Assembly (NCBI GenBank): GCA_934561515.1
Contig: CAKTGM010000016.1
Location: 1-40,942 of the forward strand
Length of the DNA: 40,942 nt
Reading direction: 5' to 3'
Origin: an uncultured Oscillospiraceae bacterium
Lineage (GTDB): Bacteria; Bacillota; Clostridia; Oscillospirales; Oscillospiraceae
This document shows, in pieces, positions 1 to 7,859 of the stretch. The stretch's first letter is position 1; each line of letters begins with the position of its first letter. Below the pieces are notes generated by a model, which was not told where the DNA came from, ran no database searches, and was given only the letters and a program-made list of their open reading frames with translations. The position numbers were made by a program, and so were the translations under genes.

Positions 1-125
1 GGAATCGTCTGGAAATATTTCTCATGTCGTTTTCCTGCTTTGTCTACAAAACGTGCGTGATATAATCCGTCCTTTCTCTGGCAGATACCCTTACCACATT
101 CTTTGCCTCGTAAACTTTTACCCAT
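1..125 (-). CDS. Site-specific tyrosine integrase, N-terminal fragment (runs off window)
   Basis: Only the first 41 codons are inside the window; the gene reads leftwards and continues beyond position 1. The peptide begins MGKSLRGKECGKGI and contains QRKDGLYHARFVDKAGKR. This is the short three-stranded-sheet (AP2-like) DNA-binding arm found at the N-terminus of Tn916/Tn1549-type integrases. Known family role: excision and integration of conjugative elements through arm-site and core-site binding; the catalytic R-H-R-Y domain would lie outside the window. The ATG at 123-125 has a good AGGAG ribosome-binding site 8 bases upstream. No excisionase gene is visible on its upstream side, where one would be expected if the element body lay to the right, so the element probably lies to the left. 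The identification rests on a short stretch but the motif is characteristic. Confidence 0.8.
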   Translation of the reverse strand, partial: MGKSLRGKECGKGICQRKDGLYHARFVDKAGKRHEKYFQTI

Positions 126-448
126 TCGGAAACTCCTTTCTCGCTATGAGAAGAAGTCCCTATACATTTTATAATCATAGCACAAGGGCTTTCTTTTCTC
201 AATAGTGAACTTACCTTCAAATTGCCATTGTACGGCTGATGTACTCTTCAAACTCCCGGCGCTTTACCAGCTTTTTTGTCCCGACGAACAAAACGAAGGG
301 GCAGTTGGGGCTGCGAAGCATACTGTCGATCTTGTTGATGCCGATGTTGCTGTATCAACGAGCTTGGCGTCGGATACCGTATGCTGGCGGAGGATGAGGC
401 ATAGCGCTGCCAGAGTTCTGCGCCGCTTGACAGGCGTGTACAACACAA
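126..448. other. Degenerate spacer between integrase and truncated membrane gene
   Basis: About 320 bases with no convincing gene. Open frames cross it on both strands, but none has a ribosome-binding site, a plausible protein or a recognisable domain. Composition is lower in G+C than the main part of the window. It most likely contains the junction between the integrative element and the chromosome; no attachment-site repeat can be fixed without the other end of the element. Confidence 0.5.
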
Positions 449-494
449 ATGAGCTTTTTCCGTTTCTATACCAAACGGAGAAGGCTCATTTTTT
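449..494 (+). terminator. Hairpin plus T-run just upstream of the truncated YczE-like gene
   Basis: Arms ATGAGCTTTTTCCGTTT (449-465) and AAACGGAGAAGGCTCAT (473-489) pair at 15 of 17 positions and are followed by six T. The hairpin looks like an intrinsic terminator or attenuator. It ends only about 5 bases before the Shine-Dalgarno of the following gene, an unusual position. Confidence 0.6.
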
Positions 495-510
495 GTCTGG
501 AGGATCAAAA

Positions 511-852
511 ATGAAGAGAACATTCAGCACGGAGCTTGCTTATGTATTCGGCATCGTATTTGTTGCATGGGGCGTTGTCCTGATGGAAAAGGCTGACTTC
601 GGCGTTTCCATGGTGGTCGCGCCTGCATATGACTGCGTGAGCTGTCTCGTCGGCGTGGCGATGAGCTTTCTTGCCTTCGGGCTTTGGCACTTCGAGGGCA
701 TGAAGTGGGGGACGATCCTGTGCGCGCTGATCAACGGCTATGTCATCGGGCGATTCTCCGCGTTTTATGAAAAGCACTGGACGTTCTGCGACCGCTTCCC
801 GTGGCGGAAATACTTCGCGCCGGACGCTGCGACGCAAACGAGCGCGACTTGA
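511..852 (+). pseudogene. YczE/DUF6198-type integral membrane protein with internal in-frame deletion
   Basis: 113 codons with a good GGAGG ribosome-binding site at about 499-503. The first 40 residues (AYVFGIVFVAWGVVLMEKAD, then FGVSMVVAPAY) match the N-terminus of the DUF6198/YczE family. The rest (DCVSCLVGVAMSF, FGLWHFEG, LINGYVIGRFSAF) matches the family's C-terminal quarter. Full-length members are about 215-230 residues, so roughly 100-115 residues (several membrane helices) are missing while the frame is kept. From family knowledge, the intact protein carries an AY dipeptide at both break points (APAY and AYDCVSC), so the deletion probably occurred through short homology. The product would have at most two or three helices and is probably non-functional. 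The family's function is unknown. Calling it a pseudogene is inference; a shortened functional protein is possible. Confidence 0.65.
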
Positions 853-1018
853 AATCGCCCCAATGGGGAGAGACTTTCATCCATGCATCCGGGCGATCTC
901 TATGATGGAGATATATTTATAAAAATAAGAGTATATTGCTCCCTCTATGCAAAATGTCGATCTTGTGCTATACTCGGTATATTAAAACAGCGCTGAATAT
1001 GGGGGGGGAAAAAAGACA

Positions 1019-1690
1019 ATGGCTTTGAGAATCCTGCTGGTAGAGGACGAAGAGAAGCTGCTATCTGTTATGGCGCTTTTTCTGCGCGCAGAGGGGTTTG
1101 AGATCGCGGAGGCACAGGACGGAGAAACGGCATTGAAATTATTTCCCAGTTTTGCGCCGAATCTGGTGATCCTGGATGCGATGCTGCCCGGGATCAGCGG
1201 ATTTGATGTTTGCAGCGAGCTGCGCAAGACCTCAAGCGTGCCGATTATTTTCCTGACAGCCCTGAGTGACGATGACCATCACATGCTGGGGTATCGTTTG
1301 GGGGCGGACGATTATATTGCCAAACCCTTTAAAATATCCATCCTTGCGATGAAAGCCAAGAGAATGCTTCAGCGCACGGAGATCGCGCAGCGCCATGAGC
1401 ATCGCTATGCAGGCATCGTGCTCGACACGGATGCTTACAAATGCTATGTGAACGATGAAGAGGTCACGCTTACGCAAAAAGAGTTCGTCTTGCTCAGCGA
1501 ATTTATGAAAAATCCGGGAAGAGTGTTGACGCGCGAATGGCTGCTGGAGCAGATATGGGGATACGACTTCAGCGGCGAAACCCGTGTTGTGGACACAATG
1601 GTGAAAAATCTGCGCAAGAAGCTCGGCGCCAAGGCGCACCTGATCCATACGGTCATTTCTGTCGGCTATAAGCTGGAGGACACGAAATGA
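1019..1690 (+). CDS. Response regulator, OmpR/PhoB family
   Basis: A 223-residue two-domain regulator. The receiver domain occupies about residues 4-118, with acidic pocket E9/D10, phosphoacceptor D53 in VILDAMLPG, T80 and K102 (YIAKPF). A winged-helix DNA-binding domain follows (about 128-220), ending in the typical VDTMVKNLRKK and TVISVGYKLE. It starts at ATG 1019 behind a G-rich ribosome-binding site (GGGGGGGGAAAA). The stop overlaps the start of the histidine kinase gene by four bases (ATGA), so the two are translationally coupled. It presumably controls nearby genes when phosphorylated by that kinase; its target sites are not known. The gene stands at the edge of the lower-GC left end, next to the putative element junction, so it could be recently acquired. 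Confidence 0.93.
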   Translation: MALRILLVEDEEKLLSVMALFLRAEGFEIAEAQDGETALKLFPSFAPNLVILDAMLPGISGFDVCSELRKTSSVPIIFLTALSDDDHHMLGYRLGADDYIAKPFKISILAMKAKRMLQRTEIAQRHEHRYAGIVLDTDAYKCYVNDEEVTLTQKEFVLLSEFMKNPGRVLTREWLLEQIWGYDFSGETRVVDTMVKNLRKKLGAKAHLIHTVISVGYKLEDTK

Positions 1691-3423
1691 GATCGTCGCT
1701 TTTTCGCAAGCTGTTTGTTTCCGTTGTTGCGATCTTCCTCCTCCTGCTGGTGGTGCAGTGGGCGGTGATCGGACGCTTTTTTGAGGAGATATACCTGAAA
1801 AGCATTGTGGCTTCGCATCGGGCAGAGCTGACGACCGCGATTGCAAGGTTTTCGGAGGACGGCGAACACCGCGGCCTGCGCCAGCACGCACTGGATACCG
1901 GCTCCTATATCATGGTGCTCCGGTCTGATTATACCTTCGGAGACCATCAATTTATGGATCGCATGGGGAGCATTTCGCTGTCTTTGCCGGACGGCTCGAT
2001 CATGGTTGCAACTGCCTCATTTGGCAGTTACCCGCGCCAGCCGGACTTCCTGCGCGGCGAGAAGTCCTATATCACGGCGATGCAGCTGGGCAATAGCGAC
2101 TATTATGAGCCGCTTATCGTCACCTCCGGCGGAACGTCTTATACGAACCTTGAGACGGTGCATGATTACAAGAACCAAACGAGCGGCAGCGGCGCGAGGT
2201 ATCGGGAAATAAATGGTGTCGGTATCATTTCGCCTTCGCAGACCTCTCTTTTCGGGTCGAATGGGAAAAATGATGCAAACTTTTTTCTGTACCAGCGTAT
2301 GCTGCCGTGCCTGCTGTACCGCCTGCCGCTCAATGAGACATTGACGGAGCTGACGCAATGTCCGATTCAAACCGAGGACGGCATTGAGTACATGGTTTAT
2401 TCCGAGTCCCAGATGGTGGGAAATACGCTCTGCTATTTTGTCACGGCGCGGCAAATCCTTCTTACCGGGCAGGAGCAGATCTACTTCAACCGAATGTTCT
2501 ACCTCGTTTACACCTTTCTCGGAGTTCTCCTGATCGTTGCGGCATGGCTGCTCAGCCGCTACCTGTCCGATCCGCTCGTCCGGCTCAGCGAAACAACCCG
2601 CAGGCTTTCCCATTTGGACTTTTCGCATCAGGTCAGCGTCCGCCGAAATGACGAGATCGGCCTGCTCTCCGACAGCATCAATGATATGGCGGCCAGTCTG
2701 TCGCAGGCGCTCGAAGAGCTGCAGATCGCAAACGATCAAGCACGCAGCAATGAGGTGCGTATGCAGAAGCTGTTGGCTGATTTGGCGCATGAATTCAAAA
2801 CGCCGCTCTTTATCATTTCTTCCTATACGGAAGCGCTGGAGAGCGGCATTGCAGCGGACAATGCGGAAAAATACTATTCATTTATCAGCAGCGAAATAAA
2901 TCGCCTCTCCGAGCTTGTGAATGAGGTCATTGAGCTCTCTCACATTCAAATGGGCACCTGGCGCGTTCGGATCGAGCCGTGGGATATTTTCGATGTGGTC
3001 CAAATGACGATGGAAAAATTTCAGGAGCGATTTGTCAATGGCGGCTACAGCGTGAATTGGTCTGCGGACGATGTTACGGTGCTGATGGACCCGCGGCGCA
3101 TTGAGCAGGTATTGACCAATCTTTTGAGTAACGCGCTGAAGTACACGAGCGGAGAAAAGCATATTGAGGTCTATACGGAGCTTACCGATTCGAACATCAT
3201 CATATGGGTGTGCAACTCGGGCGAGCTGACGGAAACGGACCGTGAACGAATCTGGGACCGCTATTATAAGCGCGATAGCGCCAAACTGTCTCTGCTGCCG
3301 AGCGATGGCATTGGCCTTGATATCGTAAAGACAATCTTGAAGGCACACGACAGCCGCTATGGCGTGATGCAGAGCGGCGGCATGGTCCGCTTTTATTTCT
3401 CACTGAAGCTGAATGAGGAATGA
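1687..3423 (+). CDS. Membrane sensor histidine kinase
   Basis: 578 residues. One membrane helix near residues 8-30 and a second near 270-291 enclose a large extracellular sensor region (about 235 residues) with no domain I recognise. Then follow a HAMP linker (about 291-345), a dimerisation/phosphoacceptor domain with H368 in LAHEFKTPL, and an ATPase domain with N-box (EQVLTNLLSNALKYT), a G1-like segment and the G2-type DGIGLDIVKTIL. This is the BaeS/VanS-like architecture that pairs with OmpR-type regulators. It overlaps the response regulator gene by four bases. The signal is unknown; the adjacent serine hydrolase and peptide transporter make a peptide or cell-wall fragment a reasonable guess, but this is inference only. 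Confidence 0.93.
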   Translation: MRSSLFRKLFVSVVAIFLLLLVVQWAVIGRFFEEIYLKSIVASHRAELTTAIARFSEDGEHRGLRQHALDTGSYIMVLRSDYTFGDHQFMDRMGSISLSLPDGSIMVATASFGSYPRQPDFLRGEKSYITAMQLGNSDYYEPLIVTSGGTSYTNLETVHDYKNQTSGSGARYREINGVGIISPSQTSLFGSNGKNDANFFLYQRMLPCLLYRLPLNETLTELTQCPIQTEDGIEYMVYSESQMVGNTLCYFVTARQILLTGQEQIYFNRMFYLVYTFLGVLLIVAAWLLSRYLSDPLVRLSETTRRLSHLDFSHQVSVRRNDEIGLLSDSINDMAASLSQALEELQIANDQARSNEVRMQKLLADLAHEFKTPLFIISSYTEALESGIAADNAEKYYSFISSEINRLSELVNEVIELSHIQMGTWRVRIEPWDIFDVVQMTMEKFQERFVNGGYSVNWSADDVTVLMDPRRIEQVLTNLLSNALKYTSGEKHIEVYTELTDSNIIIWVCNSGELTETDRERIWDRYYKRDSAKLSLLPSDGIGLDIVKTILKAHDSRYGVMQSGGMVRFYFSLKLNEE

Positions 3424-3429
3424 TGGCAT

Positions 3430-3456
3430 CTTCCGCCGGACCGCGGGCGGAAGGGG
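3430..3456 (+). terminator. Weak hairpin after the two-component operon
   Basis: Arms CTTCCGCC (3430-3437) and GGCGGAAG (3446-3453) form an 8-bp GC-rich stem six bases after the kinase stop codon. There is no proper T-run, so termination may be inefficient. Confidence 0.35.
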
Positions 3457-3466
3457 AGAATCTCTC

Positions 3467-3495
3467 TTGCAAACGGCATATCGTTGTTGTATAAT
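3467..3495 (+). promoter_or_regulatory. Sigma-70 promoter of the serine hydrolase gene
   Basis: TTGCAA (3467-3472), a 17-bp spacer and a perfect TATAAT (3490-3495). It lies 78 bases before the chosen start codon, so the hydrolase can be expressed separately from the two-component system. Confidence 0.75.
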
Positions 3496-3572
3496 CAAAA
3501 TGGTATTTTAATCCGGCAGTATTCCTTTGTATTCTGCGATCAAGTCATATTATGAAGAAAGAAGGAACTGCT

Positions 3573-4901
3573 ATGGCTAACTCTACGCAGCAACCGGAAT
3601 TCGCTCATTTGGCGGAACAGATGGACGCATTCCTCACCGACACGAAGATCCCCGTGATCGGCTACTCCGTAACACTCATCAAGGACGGTAAGATCGCCTA
3701 CGAGCGCAGCGGCGGATACCGCCGCTACGACGAGAAGGACCCGTCCAAATGTGCTCCCATGGACAGGGACACGCGTTATCGCATTGCCTCGATCTCGAAG
3801 ATGTTCACCTGCACGGCGATCATGCAGCAGGTGGAGCTTGGCAGAATGTCGCTCGACGGAGATGCCAGCGAGTATCTGGGCTTCCCCCTGCGCAACCCGC
3901 ATTATCCGGATGTCGTGATCACTCCGCGCCTCCTGATGGCCCATTACGGTTCGATTCGTGACGGCAATGCCTATTCGATCCCGAAGGATGTGCCTATTAG
4001 CGAGTGCTTCCTTCCCGGCGGGCGTTATTATGGCGAGGCGGAGCATTTTGCCGCGCCGGACGGCGTACACAATATGGCCCCCGGCGGCGGATACTATGTG
4101 TACTCCAATTTGAACTACGGCCTTCTGGGCACAATGATCGAGCGCCTTTCCGGAGAGCGGTTTGACCGCTATATGCGCAAGCATGTGTTCGAGCCGCTCG
4201 GCGCGCAGGCGAGCTTCAACCCGGGAGACTTTGACAAAGAGCAGATCAACCATCTTGCGGCGATCTACAAGCGCTGCAAAAACGGCATCTGGGCAGTTGA
4301 CCAGCCGTGGACTGCGCAGATGGATGATTATCAGGGCGAAGTGCAGGATCCGAATGTCGTTCTCATTTCCAACCCCGACCTCGGGCTTGCAAATTACGAA
4401 GAGAACGTCTCGGACTACCGAATTGGGACGAATGGCACGATCTTCTCCCCGCAGGGCGGCGCGCGCATCTCTGCGCACGAGCTGGCTCTGTTCGGCATGA
4501 TGCTTCTGAATAAGGGCGTTGCAGCCAACGGGAACCGAATCATCAGCGAGGAGTCCGTCAAGCAGCTCTGCACTCCGGTGTGGGTCGACGATCCTGTTCT
4601 GGAGAATCGCTGCCAGACCGACAGCACCCACGCGTATGGCGCGGGAATCAGCATTATCTCGACGGAGATCGGCGGCGACCACATGGTTCCCGAGCGGGAC
4701 GATATTACGCTTTTCGGACATACCGGCTCGGCTTACGGTCTCCTTTCCGCCTGCTTCGTCGACCCGGCTCGCAAGGTCGGCTTTGCATACGCCTTCAACG
4801 GCCTCGGCGCCGACCAGGAAACGCACCGGGGGGAGAAGACCCACCGTGCAATCTGGCAGGAGCGCATGATGGAGATCATCAATCAGGCACTGTTTCAATA
4901 A
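3573..4901 (+). CDS. Serine hydrolase, class C beta-lactamase / D-aminopeptidase-like fold
   Basis: 442 residues. Family motifs are present: SxxK (S73-I-S-K76 in RIASISKMFT), a Tyr-x-Asn motif (Y177-S-N179) and HTG at 383-385 in place of the KTG box of true beta-lactamases. The HTG box is typical of esterase, D-aminopeptidase and related hydrolases of this family. No signal peptide or membrane segment is visible, so it should be cytoplasmic. The start at 3573 is preferred over the in-frame ATG at 3552 because a GAAGGA ribosome-binding site precedes it by about 8 bases. It converges on a peptide ABC transporter, with a shared terminator between them. A role in cleaving imported peptides or cell-wall peptides, possibly with D-residues, is a plausible inference. 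The substrate cannot be read from sequence, and true beta-lactamase activity is unlikely. Confidence 0.85.
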   Translation: MANSTQQPEFAHLAEQMDAFLTDTKIPVIGYSVTLIKDGKIAYERSGGYRRYDEKDPSKCAPMDRDTRYRIASISKMFTCTAIMQQVELGRMSLDGDASEYLGFPLRNPHYPDVVITPRLLMAHYGSIRDGNAYSIPKDVPISECFLPGGRYYGEAEHFAAPDGVHNMAPGGGYYVYSNLNYGLLGTMIERLSGERFDRYMRKHVFEPLGAQASFNPGDFDKEQINHLAAIYKRCKNGIWAVDQPWTAQMDDYQGEVQDPNVVLISNPDLGLANYEENVSDYRIGTNGTIFSPQGGARISAHELALFGMMLLNKGVAANGNRIISEESVKQLCTPVWVDDPVLENRCQTDSTHAYGAGISIISTEIGGDHMVPERDDITLFGHTGSAYGLLSACFVDPARKVGFAYAFNGLGADQETHRGEKTHRAIWQERMMEIINQALFQ

Positions 4902-4914
4902 TCCTTAGCAAATT

Positions 4915-4957
4915 AATGCAGCGCACAGTTTCGTCGCAGGAAACTGTGCGCTGCATT
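4915..4957. terminator. Bidirectional terminator between hydrolase and dpp operon
   Basis: Perfect 17-bp inverted repeat AATGCAGCGCACAGTTT (4915-4931) and its complement (4941-4957), with T-rich flanks on both strands. It serves the convergent hydrolase and transporter operons. Confidence 0.85.
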
Positions 4958-4988
4958 TTGGTATTTTATATCCGGCAGTATACCGAAT

Positions 4989-5969
4989 TCATCCGCAGGT
5001 GCGGGGCGCGTTGCTGAACCGGTCAGCGAAATGACAAGCGACAAAGTGGCCGGGAGTGAATTCGACCAATGCCGGGTCGCAAGCCGTGCATTCTTCGCAG
5101 ACATGATTGCAGCGGGGGGAGAACCGGCATTCATCCGGCAGGTTGATCGGCGAGGAAATTTCGCCGCGCAGGATGATCCGCTCCTTTTTGGGGGCAATAT
5201 CCGGCGTCGGAATCGCCGAAAGCAATGCCTTGGTATAAGGGTGGATCGGATTCGCAAACAGCTCTTCTGCGGGAGCCTTTTCGATCACCTTGCCGAGATA
5301 CATGACCGCAATATCGTCTGAAAAGTGATTGACGACGCTCAGATTGTGGGTGATAAAGATATAGGTCAGACCCATATCCTTCTGAAGCTGTTTCAGCAGG
5401 TTAAGGATTTGCGCTTGAATGGATACGTCCAGTGCGGAGACGGGCTCATCGCACACGATGAATTTTGGATTCAAGGCCAATGCACGGGCAATGCCGATGC
5501 GCTGGCGCCGGCCGCCGTCCAACTCGTGAGGATAACTGTTGATCAGGCGCGGCGCCAGACCGACGATGTCCATCAACTCGGCAACACGCTTTTCCAATTC
5601 AGCCTTATCCTTGATCAGGCCGTTGATACGAATCGGCTCGGCAATGATCTCTCCGACAGACATACGCGGGTCAACTGAGGAGAATGGGTCTTGGAAGATG
5701 ATCTGCATATCCTTGCGCAGCTTGCGCATTTCCTTTTTGCTCAGCTTCGCAATATTGCGCCCTTCAAAGAAGACCTCGCCGGCGGTGGGCTCGATCAGGC
5801 GCAGAATGGAGCGGCCGGTCGTTGATTTTCCGCAGCCGGATTCACCGACGATACCAAGCGTCTTGCCCCGTTCAACGGTGAACGAAACGTCATCCACTGC
5901 CTGCAGCATTCCCTTGGGGGTGCTGAAATATTTTTTTAGACCGCGAACTTCCAGAATTGTATCAGACAT
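4989..5969 (-). CDS. dppF: Oligo/dipeptide ABC transporter ATP-binding protein, DppF/OppF type
   Basis: 326 residues, the last gene of the five-gene operon. Walker A GESGCGKST at residues 42-50, Q-loop near Q93 (IIFQDP), signature at 150-157, Walker B VCDEP around D174, and the H-loop (ITHNL). The C-terminus carries the cysteine-rich segment usual in peptide-transporter ATPases (CRFSPRCNHVCEECTACDP). The signature reads LDGGRRQR, with Asp where LSGGQ proteins have Ser; from memory this form recurs in clostridial DppF proteins. It forms the ATPase pair with the preceding gene, which it overlaps by 8 bases. Known role: powering import of di- or oligopeptides at the cytoplasmic face of the membrane. 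Substrate class (dipeptide, oligopeptide, nickel or other) cannot be fixed. Confidence 0.92.
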   Translation of the reverse strand: MSDTILEVRGLKKYFSTPKGMLQAVDDVSFTVERGKTLGIVGESGCGKSTTGRSILRLIEPTAGEVFFEGRNIAKLSKKEMRKLRKDMQIIFQDPFSSVDPRMSVGEIIAEPIRINGLIKDKAELEKRVAELMDIVGLAPRLINSYPHELDGGRRQRIGIARALALNPKFIVCDEPVSALDVSIQAQILNLLKQLQKDMGLTYIFITHNLSVVNHFSDDIAVMYLGKVIEKAPAEELFANPIHPYTKALLSAIPTPDIAPKKERIILRGEISSPINLPDECRFSPRCNHVCEECTACDPALVEFTPGHFVACHFADRFSNAPRTCG

Positions 5970-6966
5970 GGCTGTCCCTCCCGTTCAGTCTGAAATCCGC
6001 CTCTTCATATCGATGGCATTCCGTATAATGCGTTTCGCTGAATGTGATCTTGGGGGGCTTTGAGGCGAAGCATTTTTCAACGGCATAGGCGCAGCGCGGG
6101 GCGAAGGGGCATCCTGCCGGAGTCTCCGTCGGGTCGAGCATCAGGCCGGGGATCGGCTTGAGCATGGCCGTGCGATTGTTGACGTTCGGCAGGGAGTTAA
6201 AGAGGCCCTCGGTGTAAGGATGCTTTGTTTCCTCGAATACATCGCGCAATGTTCCGTGCTCGACGACACGGCCGCCGTAAACCACGGAAACCTCGTCGCA
6301 GATCTCCGCAACGATGCCGAGATCGTGCGTGATCATAATCATAGAGGTCTGGAACTTTTTGCGAAGGTCCTTCATCGTCTCGAGAATCTGCGCCTGAATG
6401 GTCACGTCCAGCGCCGTTGTGGGCTCGTCCGCGATCAGAAGCTGGGGGCTGCAGGCCAGTGCAATGGCGATGATAACGCGCTGGCGCATACCGCCGGAGA
6501 ACTGATGAGTATAGTCGTGCAGACGATCTTCGGCAATACCCACCGTTTTCAGCATTTCAGCAGCTCGCTCATAGGACTGCTTTTTGGAGATGCTTTTATC
6601 GTGCGTGCGGATGACCTCGGCAATCTGCTCGCCGACCGTCAGAGACGGGTTCAGCGACGTCATCGGGTCCTGGAAGATCATGGAGACATAGCTGCCGCGC
6701 AGTTTGCGCATCTCCTTGATGGGAAGACTGAGCACATCCTTCCCGTCCAGAGTGATGCTGCCGCTGCGAATGACTCCGGGCGGATCCGGGATTAAGCGCA
6801 GAATCGACAGCGCAGTGGTCGTCTTGCCCGCGCCCGTTTCGCCAACGAGACCGAGAGACTTTCCGCGCTCCAGTGTCAGATTCATTCCGTTAACCGCATG
6901 AACAACACCGTCATCTGTTTCGTAGTCAACGATAAGGTCTTTGATTTCAAGAATGTTGTCGTTCAT
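5962..6966 (-). CDS. dppD: Oligo/dipeptide ABC transporter ATP-binding protein, DppD/OppD type
   Basis: 334 residues. Walker A GETGAGKTT at 42-50, Q-loop MIFQDPMTS, canonical signature FSGGMRQR, Walker B LLIADEP, then the H-loop ITHDLG. A C-terminal oligopeptide-transporter extension carries the cysteines of CPFAPRCAYAVEKC. It partners DppF; because DppF has the altered signature, the two composite ATP sites of the heterodimer would differ. It lies 10 bases downstream of the dppC stop and overlaps dppF by 8 bases, indicating co-transcription and translational coupling. Confidence 0.92.
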   Translation of the reverse strand: MNDNILEIKDLIVDYETDDGVVHAVNGMNLTLERGKSLGLVGETGAGKTTTALSILRLIPDPPGVIRSGSITLDGKDVLSLPIKEMRKLRGSYVSMIFQDPMTSLNPSLTVGEQIAEVIRTHDKSISKKQSYERAAEMLKTVGIAEDRLHDYTHQFSGGMRQRVIIAIALACSPQLLIADEPTTALDVTIQAQILETMKDLRKKFQTSMIMITHDLGIVAEICDEVSVVYGGRVVEHGTLRDVFEETKHPYTEGLFNSLPNVNNRTAMLKPIPGLMLDPTETPAGCPFAPRCAYAVEKCFASKPPKITFSETHYTECHRYEEADFRLNGRDSHV

Positions 6967-6976
6967 AGCGCACCTC

Positions 6977-7849
6977 TTACTTTTTCAACTTGGGGTCGAG
7001 AGCATCGCGCAGACCGTCACCGAGCAGGTTCAGCGCAAGGATCGTCAGCATGATGGCAAGTCCCGGGAACAGGACGGTATGCGGATAGTCGCGCAGGAAC
7101 TCGCGTCCGGCGGCGAGCATGCCGCCCCAGTCCGGTCTGGGAGCGGGGATGCCGAGGCCGAGGAAAGCAAGACCGGCGGCGTCGGCGATGACCGTTGCCA
7201 CGCGCAGCGTAGCCTGCACCAGAACAGGAGACATGCAGTTCGGCAGAATGTGCATACGAATGATCTGCGCGTTCGTCGCGCCGACAGCGCGTGCAGCCTC
7301 CACGTACTCCTGCTGCTTGATGGTCATAACAGAGGCTCGAGTGATACGCACATATTGCGGAAGCGTGGGCAAACCTACTGCGATGATGATGTTGAGCAGG
7401 CTGGTACCGAAGGCAGCGACCAGAACGATCGCCATCAGCGTGCTCGGGATCGCAAGCAGAATATCAAAGAATCGCATGATGATATCATCGATCTTGCCGC
7501 CGAAAAATCCGGCAATCGCGCCGAGCAGCACGCCGCTCGTGCAGCAAATCAGGCAGGAGATCGCACCGATCATCAGCGACGTCCGTGCGCCGTACATGAT
7601 ACGCGCGAACATATCGCGTCCGAGACTATCTGTGCCAAAAGGATGCTCCCAGCTTGGCGGCTGCAGTCGCTCAGGGATGTTCTGCATAACGACCTGCGTG
7701 TCGTAATCGAAAATAAAGGGTGCGATGAGGGCTGCAACAATGATAATGGTAATGAGCGCGAGGCCGATCATTGCGTTGCGGCTCTTTTTTAATCGACGCC
7801 ACGTTTCCTTAAAGCGGCTGCGCTTTTTTCCAATTTGTTCATGATTCAT
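6977..7849 (-). CDS. dppC: Peptide ABC transporter permease, DppC/OppC type
   Basis: 290 residues with a basic cytoplasmic N-terminus (KKRSRFKETWRRLKKSRNA), a first membrane helix (IGLALITIIIVAALIAPFIF) and about five further helices. The loop motif EYVEAARAVGATNAQIIRMHILPN is the EAA coupling motif that contacts the ATPases. The segment HPFGTDSLGRDMFARIMYGART is diagnostic of the DppC family. It forms the membrane channel with DppB. Spacing to dppB is only 10 bases, so it is part of the same operon. Confidence 0.93.
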   Translation of the reverse strand: MNHEQIGKKRSRFKETWRRLKKSRNAMIGLALITIIIVAALIAPFIFDYDTQVVMQNIPERLQPPSWEHPFGTDSLGRDMFARIMYGARTSLMIGAISCLICCTSGVLLGAIAGFFGGKIDDIIMRFFDILLAIPSTLMAIVLVAAFGTSLLNIIIAVGLPTLPQYVRITRASVMTIKQQEYVEAARAVGATNAQIIRMHILPNCMSPVLVQATLRVATVIADAAGLAFLGLGIPAPRPDWGGMLAAGREFLRDYPHTVLFPGLAIMLTILALNLLGDGLRDALDPKLKK

Positions 7850-7859
7850 TTCTTACACC

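Noticed and set aside
205..510. N-terminal extension of the truncated membrane protein
   Set aside because: The extension has no family similarity and crosses a terminator-like hairpin; the ATG at 511 has the ribosome-binding site.
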